Part shown: piece after piece, positions 1 through 6,208 of the stretch
Numbering within the stretch: the first letter of the stretch is position 1
Layout of the letters: the number at the start of each line of letters is the position of its first letter
NCBI GenBank assembly: GCA_005792225.1
Contig: SXSP01000260.1
Location: 1 to 10,318 of the forward strand
Reading direction: 5' to 3'
Source of the DNA: Bdellovibrionales bacterium
GTDB lineage: Bacteria; Bdellovibrionota; Bdellovibrionia; Bdellovibrionales; JAMPXM01
DNA length: 10,318 nt
Notes under the pieces: model-generated
What the model saw: the letters and a program-made list of their open reading frames with translations, nothing else
Told to the model about the DNA's origin: nothing
Databases searched by the model: none
Position numbers and translations under genes: made by a program

Positions 1-40
1 GAAACGAAAGCCGGCGAGCGCCCGAAAGCCCCCAGCCCGC

Positions 41-67
41 CGGACCCGCCGGACCCGCCGGACCCGC
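41..67. repeat. 9-bp tandem repeat, three perfect copies (unit cggacccgc)
   Basis: Three perfect head-to-tail copies of cggacccgc, with partial copies on both sides, lie in a very GC-rich stretch just past the stop codon of the leftward hydrolase. Because 9 is a multiple of 3, the repeat keeps every reading frame open. Rightward, frame 1 gives Pro-Pro-Asp repeats and ends at the TGA at 151-153, and frame 2 gives Arg-Arg-Thr repeats and ends at 125-127. Leftward, in the hydrolase frame beyond its TAG stop, it gives Gly-Gly-Ser repeats. It could be the low-complexity tail of a gene entering from the left, or non-coding. Seen directly: the repeat. Its coding status cannot be decided from this window. 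Confidence 0.8.
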
Positions 68-86
68 CGCAAACCCCGCCCCAACC

Positions 87-1256
87 CTACTTCCCCGGCC
101 GCTGCGGCCCAGCCCCAGCATCCATGAACTCCTTCACCTTTCCAAAAACCTGATCCGGCATGGTTCTCGGGAAAAGATGGCTTGCGCGATCGCTGTCGAG
201 CATGACGAGTTCGTAGGGAAGATGATCGTGGTCGAGTCGGAAGGCGAAATCTTTGAGTTGTTCCTCTACGACGAGTTGATCGGCCTTGCCGCCGATGATT
301 TGGAGGGGCGGAAGTTTCTTGGGCAGACCTAACGCGCGATCGAGGAGGTCGAAACCGCGGATGCCCTTGGTTGCCTTGATGGCGGCTTCGACTTTGAGGT
401 TGATATCTTCGCGTTCGGTGTCGGAGAGGACCTTGCCCTTCTTGTGTTCAGTGATGAGGAAGTACTCACGGTAGGTCATGCGCATGAAGCCGTCCATCCA
501 GGGATCAAGAAAAATATCCTTTGTTTGATCCAGAAGGAGCGCCCGGCGCACGGAGGATTGGAGGAACTGCACGTTCATCGCGAGTTGGGAGGCCATGAAG
601 AACAGTGGTCCCATGATGGTGTTGACGGTTCCGGAGCTCACGCCGGAGGATTCGAGGACTTTACCTGCGTTGTTGACGAGGAATTGTGGCGACTTGACGT
701 AGTCGCTGAAGAATTTATCGATGCGTTGGACATAGGGTGCGAGCATGTGGAGGGAGCGGACGACGATGCCGCGAACGTTTTGGAGTTCAACGGCGAGGCC
801 GAAGGCGATTCCGCCTCCGTAGCTGTGGCCGAGAATTGATACTTGCTTTAAGTTGAGGTACTTGATGAGGTCGCGGACGTCTTCGATGTTGTCGCGGAAA
901 TTGAGTTCTGCGGGGATATCGCCGTGGCGTTTAACGAATTCCGAGAGCGTGCGCCCGTGACCGTGAAGATCAACGCGCAGAACGCCCATGCCTGAGCGGA
1001 TGGCGAGATCGGCCATGGCTTCGAGGTGGTACATGGAATCGCCGAGCCCGTGCAGGAGCACGAGGGTGTTCTTGCCCTTCGCGGGTCGCACATAATCAAA
1101 CACAATTTGACGATTGGCCGTTGATGTAAAGACTTTCAGTCCTTTGCTAAAAACTTTGGGTTGGAGCAACTCGAGCTCAAAGGCCATCCGGCATTGTTCG
1201 CGCGCGAGCGACATCATAGGAAAAGCGAGTATCAAGAGGATCAGGAGCTTTTTCAT
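87..1256 (-). CDS. Secreted alpha/beta-hydrolase fold protein (serine hydrolase/esterase-like)
   Basis: A 389-residue protein with a Sec signal peptide: a Lys-Lys N-terminus, a hydrophobic core at about residues 4-14, and likely cleavage after SLA at 18. The mature part carries the alpha/beta-hydrolase landmarks. The oxyanion-loop motif LLHGLGDS is near 67-74 and RVDLHGHGRT near 94-103. The nucleophile elbow GHSYGGG places the catalytic Ser at 145. A probable acid is Asp326 in GGKADQ, and the probable His is 360 in ASHLFP. About 150 residues separate strand 6 from the acid, leaving room for a large helical cap. The start at 1256 is chosen because AAGG lies 8 bases upstream and the signal peptide begins there; the frame stays open to 1382 without adding anything recognisable. 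The protein should act in the periplasm or outside the cell on an ester, lipid or similar small substrate, which I cannot name. Transcribed alone, divergently from 1501. The fold is secure, the substrate unknown. Confidence 0.9.
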   Translation of the reverse strand: MKKLLILLILAFPMMSLAREQCRMAFELELLQPKVFSKGLKVFTSTANRQIVFDYVRPAKGKNTLVLLHGLGDSMYHLEAMADLAIRSGMGVLRVDLHGHGRTLSEFVKRHGDIPAELNFRDNIEDVRDLIKYLNLKQVSILGHSYGGGIAFGLAVELQNVRGIVVRSLHMLAPYVQRIDKFFSDYVKSPQFLVNNAGKVLESSGVSSGTVNTIMGPLFFMASQLAMNVQFLQSSVRRALLLDQTKDIFLDPWMDGFMRMTYREYFLITEHKKGKVLSDTEREDINLKVEAAIKATKGIRGFDLLDRALGLPKKLPPLQIIGGKADQLVVEEQLKDFAFRLDHDHLPYELVMLDSDRASHLFPRTMPDQVFGKVKEFMDAGAGPQRPGK

Positions 1257-1264
1257 TTTAGTTA

Positions 1265-1269
1265 CCTTA
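1265..1269 (-). promoter_or_regulatory. Ribosome binding site fixing the start of the secreted hydrolase
   Basis: The minus strand reads TAAGG followed by an 8-base spacer and ATG at 1256. This selects the signal-peptide start over the longer open frame that reaches 1382. Confidence 0.6.
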
Positions 1270-1296
1270 TTTGAAATCTCAAAAGCGGATTGGAAA

Positions 1297-1336
1297 AGCG
1301 ATTCCCATGCCGGGTGCCGGGGACCCCCTGATCGCT
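1297..1336. repeat. Nested inverted repeat in the divergent spacer
   Basis: Outer arms AGCGAT (1297-1302) and ATCGCT (1331-1336) are perfectly complementary. Inside them GGGT (1312-1315) can pair with ACCC (1323-1326) around a GC-rich loop. The element lies 41-80 bases upstream of the leftward hydrolase start and about 165 bases upstream of the rightward gene at 1501. It could be an operator or a leader hairpin. No T-tract follows, so it is not a typical terminator. The remainder of the 1257-1500 spacer shows ribosome binding sites at each edge but no promoter hexamers I would defend. Confidence 0.3.
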
Positions 1337-1487
1337 CGGCGGCGAAGTACCATGAAAAAAGACGTGAAACCTCGTGACGCAAAATGCGCGTGGCACTTGA
1401 GTTGCAAACTTGCGCCTCCGAGCTGAAAGCTCACGATCGTTCCCGCAAATATTGGATGTGCGTGGACGTTATTCGTCGAACCGCAAA

Positions 1488-1491
1488 GGAG
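1488..1491 (+). promoter_or_regulatory. Ribosome binding site for the gene at 1501
   Basis: GGAG (within AAAGGAG) sits 9 bases before the first of three consecutive ATG codons at 1501, 1504 and 1507. It argues against the upstream in-frame ATGs at 1384 and 1456, which have no purine-rich sequence in front of them. Confidence 0.7.
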
Positions 1492-1500
1492 TTCGACATC

Positions 1501-2235
1501 ATGATGATGGCACTTGTACGTCGGTTGTTTTTGGCGTTGTTGACCCTTTCGATGTTGGTCTTTGCGGCCCTCTTCGCCGATCCACGTCCCATTGACAAAA
1601 GCTCCGACCAGAAGTCGGCCCGAAAATCCGCAAAGCCCGCCATTGCCCAAAAGAGCGACCAAAAAAACGAGCTGATTGAGATGAGGGAGCCGCTCCCCTC
1701 ACCGACTCCGGGTGCGACTCTGGAAGAATCGGCGTTGGAAAAATCCGCGTTGATCGAGAAACTCCAGACGGAAGCCGACAAACTCTACGCCACCGACGAT
1801 CCCCAGGCGGATCAACGCCTCAAACGCTTGGCCGAAGATCTCAACTTGTCGTCGGCTCGGGAGCTGAAGCGAGTCGCGCTGGATTCAGAGAAGCCGCAGA
1901 GTGCGAGGTTCCTTGCCGTTTATCTTTTGGGTTTGCGCGCGGCTGAATTCTCGACTGAGCTTTTTGAAATCGCGCTGACGGACGCTTCGATCCTTGAGAC
2001 GAACTTTACCGCGGAAGTGAGTGTTCGCATTCAGGCGATGGCGGCTCTGGACTCCTTGACGGGCACCGATCAAGCGCGCGTGCAGAAGATGTTTGAGCAA
2101 ATCGAGGGACGTCAGTCGAACTCGCTCTTGCAGAAGGTCGCGCGCCTCGGTGTTCGGGGTTCGAAGCAGGGCAATCCTATCATCCAGAAATACATCGATA
2201 TGGAACTTTCGGAGATCATGGATGAAAGTCATTAA
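1501..2235 (+). CDS. Membrane-anchored or exported protein of unknown function, helix-rich C-terminus
   Basis: A 244-residue protein not assigned to a family. Residues 5-25 form one strongly hydrophobic segment after a short Arg-containing N-terminus. This is either a membrane anchor or a poorly defined signal peptide (possible cleavage near FAALFA at 26). Residues 30-75 are a Lys/Ser/Gln- and Pro-rich, probably disordered linker. Residues 76-240 are charged and predicted helical, with Leu/Ala-spaced repeats suggestive of helical-repeat (HEAT-like) packing, for example ARFLAVYLLGLRAA at 135-148 and VRIQAMAALDSL at 175-186. The helical-repeat idea is inference from residue pattern only. It has no Cys and no catalytic motif. 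It overlaps the start of the next gene, a putative exported metalloprotease, by 14 bases, so the two are almost certainly co-transcribed and probably translationally coupled. A role as partner or anchor for that enzyme is a guess. Confidence 0.85.
   Translation: MMMALVRRLFLALLTLSMLVFAALFADPRPIDKSSDQKSARKSAKPAIAQKSDQKNELIEMREPLPSPTPGATLEESALEKSALIEKLQTEADKLYATDDPQADQRLKRLAEDLNLSSARELKRVALDSEKPQSARFLAVYLLGLRAAEFSTELFEIALTDASILETNFTAEVSVRIQAMAALDSLTGTDQARVQKMFEQIEGRQSNSLLQKVARLGVRGSKQGNPIIQKYIDMELSEIMDESH
2211..2214 (+). promoter_or_regulatory. Ribosome binding site for the metalloprotease gene, inside the preceding CDS
   Basis: GGAG lies 7 bases before the ATG at 2222 and within the last codons of the upstream gene. 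It selects the signal-peptide start; the open frame itself extends back to 2093 but that part reads as a shadow of the upstream gene. Confidence 0.65.
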
Positions 2236-3547
2236 GTTCATCCTGCTTCTCACGTTCGCCTTAATCAGCAGAGCCCACGCGGCCTCCTGCGCGGAGCAAC
2301 CTGTCGTGAAACAAATTCGTTCGGAGATCAACTTCGACGTGCGCAACGAGAAACTCTGCCAAACGCTCACGACACTCAAGACCGTTCGCATGAAGGCTTC
2401 GCGATTTAAATCGAAGATGAACCGCGGCCTTCTCGCGAAGGGATATTGGCCTTACCTAAGGACGCAAGGGTTAAAGGCGATCGAGATCTCAAACTCCCCC
2501 AGTTGTAAGGGCATCTACGGGTTCGTGGATCAGGCGAGAAAACCTTGGACCATCTCGCTCTGTCCCCTCTTCTTTGACAAATCCGTTTCCGTGCCCGATC
2601 GGATGCAATTGATTCTTCATGAGGCGAGACACTTCAGCGGTCACCCTCATGTCGAGTGCACGCGCGGAACTTGGAAGGGCGTCAAAGGCGGCTGCGACGA
2701 GGCAATCACCAACGAAGGAAGTTACGCGGTCAGCGCGGAGTCGATGGCTCGATTGGGAATGCGCGCGAGAAATCTCTCGGCGGCGGCACGGGCGAACGCA
2801 AAACTCTTGGCGCTGAGTTACGCACAAAATCGGTTCAATCAACCCGTCTTCACGAGCGGCGCTCGCGCCGTTTATCTCGCCTCTGACGAGCAGGAAAAAG
2901 GATTCTTCTTCGATGGGAAGAACTTTTACCCGGCACCCTACGTCGAGGACGCATACGTCGTCAGTCGCACTTCAGCCGTGGATGTGTTTCCGAAATACAG
3001 AAGTGAGCCGGCGTATGTCTTGAATCTCTACTCGTCAACCCACGCGGTCGACGAAAAGGCCCCGAAGGGCACTCTCCCGGCCGAATATAACCGGTTGTCA
3101 CCCTCGGAGCGACCCGAGGTGATCGACATCGTCACCACCGGAGAGTTCTTATGTTTCGTTCAGCCGCACCAGCTCGATTGCTCAACCTCGGGCAAAAAGA
3201 AGGCGAGCATCTGGCTTGAGAAATCGATTGAACGGGTGTTCACGCCGGAGGATTTGAAGGTCAAACCCGCTCGTCACACCCTCTACATCGTGGACCGAGA
3301 AGGAAAAATGATCCTCGTGCGTTTGAAGACGAACGGCGAATCTTCAGTGAGTGAAGTCCTCAATCCCATCGGCGGAATCAAGGGGATCGCCCAATTAAAG
3401 GCCACTCGGTTCGGCTTAAGAAAAGACGGCATCCTCATGATGGAGAAGTCAGGTCGATGGGCACCGGTTCCGAATGCCGAAGGTGCGCGGTTCGATTCGT
3501 TGAGCCGACCGTTTATTTGGTCGCCCCAACTTATCTCGGGAGAATGA
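2222..3547 (+). CDS. Exported putative zinc metalloprotease with HExxHxxGxxH motif
   Basis: A 441-residue protein with a clear signal peptide (hydrophobic core about 5-15, cleavage after AHA at 20). Residues 133-143 read HEARHFSGHPH, an exact match to the zinc-binding signature HExxHxxGxxH, with His133, His137 and His143 as candidate ligands and Glu134 as the catalytic base. This spacing is the metzincin signature, but no overall similarity to a metzincin family is evident. A conserved-looking block follows: Cys146, Cys158-Asp159 and GSYAVSAE at 167-174. Glu173 is an alternative metal ligand. The eight cysteines of the mature protein (23, 46, 95, 114, 146, 158, 311, 320) are an even number, consistent with disulfides in the periplasm. 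Residues 210-441 contain repeated short beta-like segments (for example GFFFDGKNFYPAPY, 227-240) that could form a beta domain. The 3' end overlaps the convergent gene by 17 bases. Zinc hydrolase is a fair inference; the substrate is unknown. Confidence 0.85.
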   Translation: MKVIKFILLLTFALISRAHAASCAEQPVVKQIRSEINFDVRNEKLCQTLTTLKTVRMKASRFKSKMNRGLLAKGYWPYLRTQGLKAIEISNSPSCKGIYGFVDQARKPWTISLCPLFFDKSVSVPDRMQLILHEARHFSGHPHVECTRGTWKGVKGGCDEAITNEGSYAVSAESMARLGMRARNLSAAARANAKLLALSYAQNRFNQPVFTSGARAVYLASDEQEKGFFFDGKNFYPAPYVEDAYVVSRTSAVDVFPKYRSEPAYVLNLYSSTHAVDEKAPKGTLPAEYNRLSPSERPEVIDIVTTGEFLCFVQPHQLDCSTSGKKKASIWLEKSIERVFTPEDLKVKPARHTLYIVDREGKMILVRLKTNGESSVSEVLNPIGGIKGIAQLKATRFGLRKDGILMMEKSGRWAPVPNAEGARFDSLSRPFIWSPQLISGE

Positions 3548-5615
3548 AGTCGAGACCGCGCGTGCGGAGTCTCCGCCAGACAGCCTTGAGCAAGTGATAG
3601 ATCCACACTCGCTTGATACGTCGTGCACGCAAAGCAACGAACAGCGCGAGTGAGTAGGCCACTCCAAAATTAAGAAGCAGGATCAAGAAGATTCCGAGAA
3701 CCGCCAAGCCGAAATCCCATCCGCTCACTGCCGACCACTTCAGACCGGCCATTGAGAACGCGAGTGAACCCGACGAGAGGGTCACGTGTCGAATGTCGAT
3801 CGGAAGACCAAAGAATTTTCCGATGATCGGTGTAAACGCGAGGAGGAAGCCGATTGAAACGTTACTTCCAATGCCGGCGATCTCGCGCGAGAAGACTTTT
3901 GAGATACGGTTTGCGATCTTTTCGTTGAAGAGAGCATGAAGCAAACGGTTCGTCGCGATGGCCTCCGGCATACGCCTAAAGACGGCCCAGTTCTCAAGCC
4001 AGCCGCCAATGACGGCCGAGAGCCAAAGAATCACGCCGGTGAGCGCGGCGGCGGGAACCGTGACGCTCGTGAATGGATTAAAGCTCTTAATCGTCTTCAT
4101 GGCGTAGGCCGGGTCGTACAACGCGTGACCGGTGGTCTTCGCGTAGAGCAAATTGAAGATTAACGCACCCGGAATGACGAGCCCGACGTTTCCGAGAGCC
4201 GCCGCCAACTGAGTTCGCGTGATCCGCGTCACTTCATCGACGAACTCGTCCAGCTGACGTCGGTGATTGAGCGAGACGAGTTTATTTGCGAGCGCGGTCG
4301 CGGTCATCGAAGGCTGCTTGGTCGCGAGCGAGAAGTGCATCGCTTGCATGAAGATGAAACTTCCCGAGTAATTCAGCCAAGAAAAGAAGCCCTCAAAGAA
4401 AAGCGGAAGACCCGCATGGGTCGAGAAAAACTTAAAGACCGTCGTGAAAACGGTGACGATCCCGCCGCCCGCGGCCGAGAGGAGCATCTTCCAGTACTCG
4501 TAGGCATTCGTCGCGATGTAATGGTCCCCGGCGAATCCCACGCGTTCGACGACCTTTCGGGAGATCAAGTCCATGTTCTGCCCGAAGAGCCGCCTGAGCT
4601 TTGTCGTTTCGATGCTTCGATCGACGAGCTCGGCCGTGAAGTTTCGTGCCTTCTCGAGGCTGTTATCGTTAGCCGTGGGATTTAAGATGTCGACCAGAAC
4701 GCGCACGCGGGTCAGCGACGACGTCAATTTTTCCAATTTATAAACGAGGGCGACGCTGACGCCCTTTTGTTCGAGGTGCCGGTACACCTCGGAAATACGC
4801 GCATGGCAAGCATCCACGTCGGTGCGTATCTTCTCGACCAAAGTCGACTCGAGATCGGGGCTCGCTCCCCTCTTGACGTGAACGTAGGCGAGGAGACTTT
4901 CGTTCAAGGCGCTAAAGGGAGATTTGATGATTGAGTGATCATCCATCCGAATCCGAAGTTCCGGGAGAAGTCCCGTGGCCGCGATGTCGGGGGCGAGCAC
5001 CAAGAGCGAATCAATCATCGCTTCGCGAAGACCTTCGAAGACTTTCTCTGGTTGTTCCGCGCCAAAGCGCATGAGTTCCACCAGCCGCGCCACCATGTCG
5101 AGGGGCAACCCGCGAATCCAGTCCGGATCCGAGTCGTCCTTGAAGATCTTGACGAAGAGAAGTGCGAAATCGTGAACATCCACGGGTGCGGGCAAGAACT
5201 TCCGCTGAATTCGGTTTGAAGCTTCGCTGAAGAACCCACCCTCTTTGAAGAGTCCCGTGGAGCTGAAGAGGTCGGCCGCCGACGCCTCAAGCAGGATTGA
5301 GCGAAGAACCCCCGCCGCGTTGATCTTCCACTCCGGGTTGCGATCAAGAATGTGCAAGCAATACCGGAGGCGAACGGTTTGAAGACGACGCTGTCTCTGC
5401 TGTCGGCTCCGCGTGTGTTCGGGTAGAGAGGCACGCTCTTCACTCGTGTGGAACGGCGAACGCAGCCACTGGATCATATCTTGATGCCAATCGACTCTGT
5501 CGGCGAGTGGCTTGGAGGGATGAGCCTCGGCCAGAAGAACGTCGAGGTTCACCCGCTTGGAAAACGGCTGAAGAAGGAGTCTTGCTCGCTCGAGAACCGG
5601 GTAAGTACGTCTCAC
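3531..5615 (-). CDS. Polytopic membrane protein of the 'site-specific recombinase' family (PF10136, Gcr-like)
   Basis: A 694-residue protein that I recognise from its conserved stretches as the family named for gonococcal Gcr. The stretches are DILNPTANDNSLEKARNFT (309-327), a RKVVER...GDHYIA segment (353-368), GLPLFFEGF (402-410), LATKQPSMTA (430-439) and FNPFTSVTVPAA (512-523). Residues 1-370 are mostly soluble and helical. Residues 376-664 hold about seven hydrophobic segments (roughly 376-397, 403-428, 470-491, 518-538, 584-604, 611-630, 634-664), and the tail is Arg-rich. The length is usual for the family. No serine- or tyrosine-recombinase catalytic motif is visible, so the family name is probably not a reliable guide to function. 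The start is GTG at 5615, with GAAGAGAG 7 bases upstream. The gene follows the beta-barrel-like gene by 19 bases, implying one transcript. Its 3' end overlaps the convergent protease gene. Confidence 0.85.
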   Translation of the reverse strand: MRRTYPVLERARLLLQPFSKRVNLDVLLAEAHPSKPLADRVDWHQDMIQWLRSPFHTSEERASLPEHTRSRQQRQRRLQTVRLRYCLHILDRNPEWKINAAGVLRSILLEASAADLFSSTGLFKEGGFFSEASNRIQRKFLPAPVDVHDFALLFVKIFKDDSDPDWIRGLPLDMVARLVELMRFGAEQPEKVFEGLREAMIDSLLVLAPDIAATGLLPELRIRMDDHSIIKSPFSALNESLLAYVHVKRGASPDLESTLVEKIRTDVDACHARISEVYRHLEQKGVSVALVYKLEKLTSSLTRVRVLVDILNPTANDNSLEKARNFTAELVDRSIETTKLRRLFGQNMDLISRKVVERVGFAGDHYIATNAYEYWKMLLSAAGGGIVTVFTTVFKFFSTHAGLPLFFEGFFSWLNYSGSFIFMQAMHFSLATKQPSMTATALANKLVSLNHRRQLDEFVDEVTRITRTQLAAALGNVGLVIPGALIFNLLYAKTTGHALYDPAYAMKTIKSFNPFTSVTVPAAALTGVILWLSAVIGGWLENWAVFRRMPEAIATNRLLHALFNEKIANRISKVFSREIAGIGSNVSIGFLLAFTPIIGKFFGLPIDIRHVTLSSGSLAFSMAGLKWSAVSGWDFGLAVLGIFLILLLNFGVAYSLALFVALRARRIKRVWIYHLLKAVWRRLRTRGLDFILPR

Positions 5616-5634
5616 TTCACTGCTCTCTTCAAGG

Positions 5635-6150
5635 TCATTGACCGGCGGAGGTTCGGAACGCGAGGCCGAAGAGGAGATAAAGGCTCGTGCCAGGTCCCCC
5701 CATGAACTTCAAATCTCCGCGCAACCAAAGAGTGTCTGACACGAGCATCATCGCGCCCACGCCGACTTCCAGGCCGTATTCGGTCAAACGGTTGGACGTA
5801 TTTTTTTGGGAGTAGTAATTCAAGACCGGCCCCGCGTAGATCAAACCCGAAATTCCCTGCGCCACCGGAATTTCCCCGCGGACATCGACAGTCAAAGTCG
5901 TAAAGTCCACCCCTTGCGCGTGCGAGTTTTGGCCGCCAACCTCGAGGGCACCGAATGATCCCGCGAATGCGTACCGGCCGCCAAACACCGGAAGAATCTC
6001 CGTCACCCCTTCGATTTGATTCGGTAACATATGACCGACGAAGAAACTGAAGTCATCGCGACCATTGGCATCTTGAGCCCGAGCGAACGAGGCCGTCAGA
6101 CAACCGGTCGTGAGCCAAACGATGAAGAAAATCCACGTAAACTTCGGCAT
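5635..6150 (-). CDS. Small exported protein, probable outer-membrane beta-barrel
   Basis: A 171-residue protein with a signal peptide (hydrophobic core about 6-20, cleavage after ARA at 25). The mature part has alternating polar and hydrophobic beta strands with aromatic residues and Gly turns, such as DFSFFVGHML (33-42), GRYAFAGSFGALEVG (58-72), GLIYAGPVLNYYS (102-114), YGLEVGVGAMMLV (125-137) and SLYLLFGLAFRT (156-167). This pattern, with an aromatic final strand, suits a small eight-stranded outer-membrane barrel; that is inference from residue pattern rather than a family match. The ATG at 6150 is chosen because the signal peptide begins there; an open frame continues to 6252 but would overlap the divergent gene. 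The ribosome binding site is weak. It lies 19 bases upstream of the PF10136-family membrane protein and probably shares its transcript. Specific function unknown. Confidence 0.8.
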   Translation of the reverse strand: MPKFTWIFFIVWLTTGCLTASFARAQDANGRDDFSFFVGHMLPNQIEGVTEILPVFGGRYAFAGSFGALEVGGQNSHAQGVDFTTLTVDVRGEIPVAQGISGLIYAGPVLNYYSQKNTSNRLTEYGLEVGVGAMMLVSDTLWLRGDLKFMGGPGTSLYLLFGLAFRTSAGQ

Positions 6151-6208
6151 TTCACCAATGGTAATTGATCGCGTCGCACTCCACAATCTCTTGTAAGACT
6201 CAAGTCCT
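6151..6208. promoter_or_regulatory. Short divergent spacer expected to hold both promoters
   Basis: Only 58 bases separate the leftward beta-barrel gene from the rightward lipase gene, so any promoters must overlap here or extend into the coding starts. The best leftward candidate is TTGTGG, a 17-base spacer and TACCAT on the minus strand, a poor match to the sigma-70 consensus. I see no convincing rightward promoter. Confidence 0.25.

Noticed and set aside
444..839. 131-codon open frame on the plus strand
   Set aside because: It lies opposite the well-supported alpha/beta hydrolase and its translation is a low-complexity Glu/Asp/His/Val mix typical of an antisense shadow; no domain or ribosome binding site.
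1384..1500. N-terminal extension of the gene at 1501 (ATG 1384 or 1456)
   Set aside because: No ribosome binding site in front of these ATGs, the extension would bury the hydrophobic segment, and a good GGAG lies before ATG 1501.
3564..3576. Palindrome GCGGAGTCTCCGC near the convergent junction, as a bidirectional terminator
   Set aside because: It has a single-base centre and no T-tract, so it cannot form a normal hairpin terminator; it also lies in coding sequence.
3531..5615. Evidence of a mobile element or integron from the 'site-specific recombinase' family name
   Set aside because: No inverted terminal repeats, attachment sites, direct repeats or cargo genes flank it, and the protein looks like a membrane protein.
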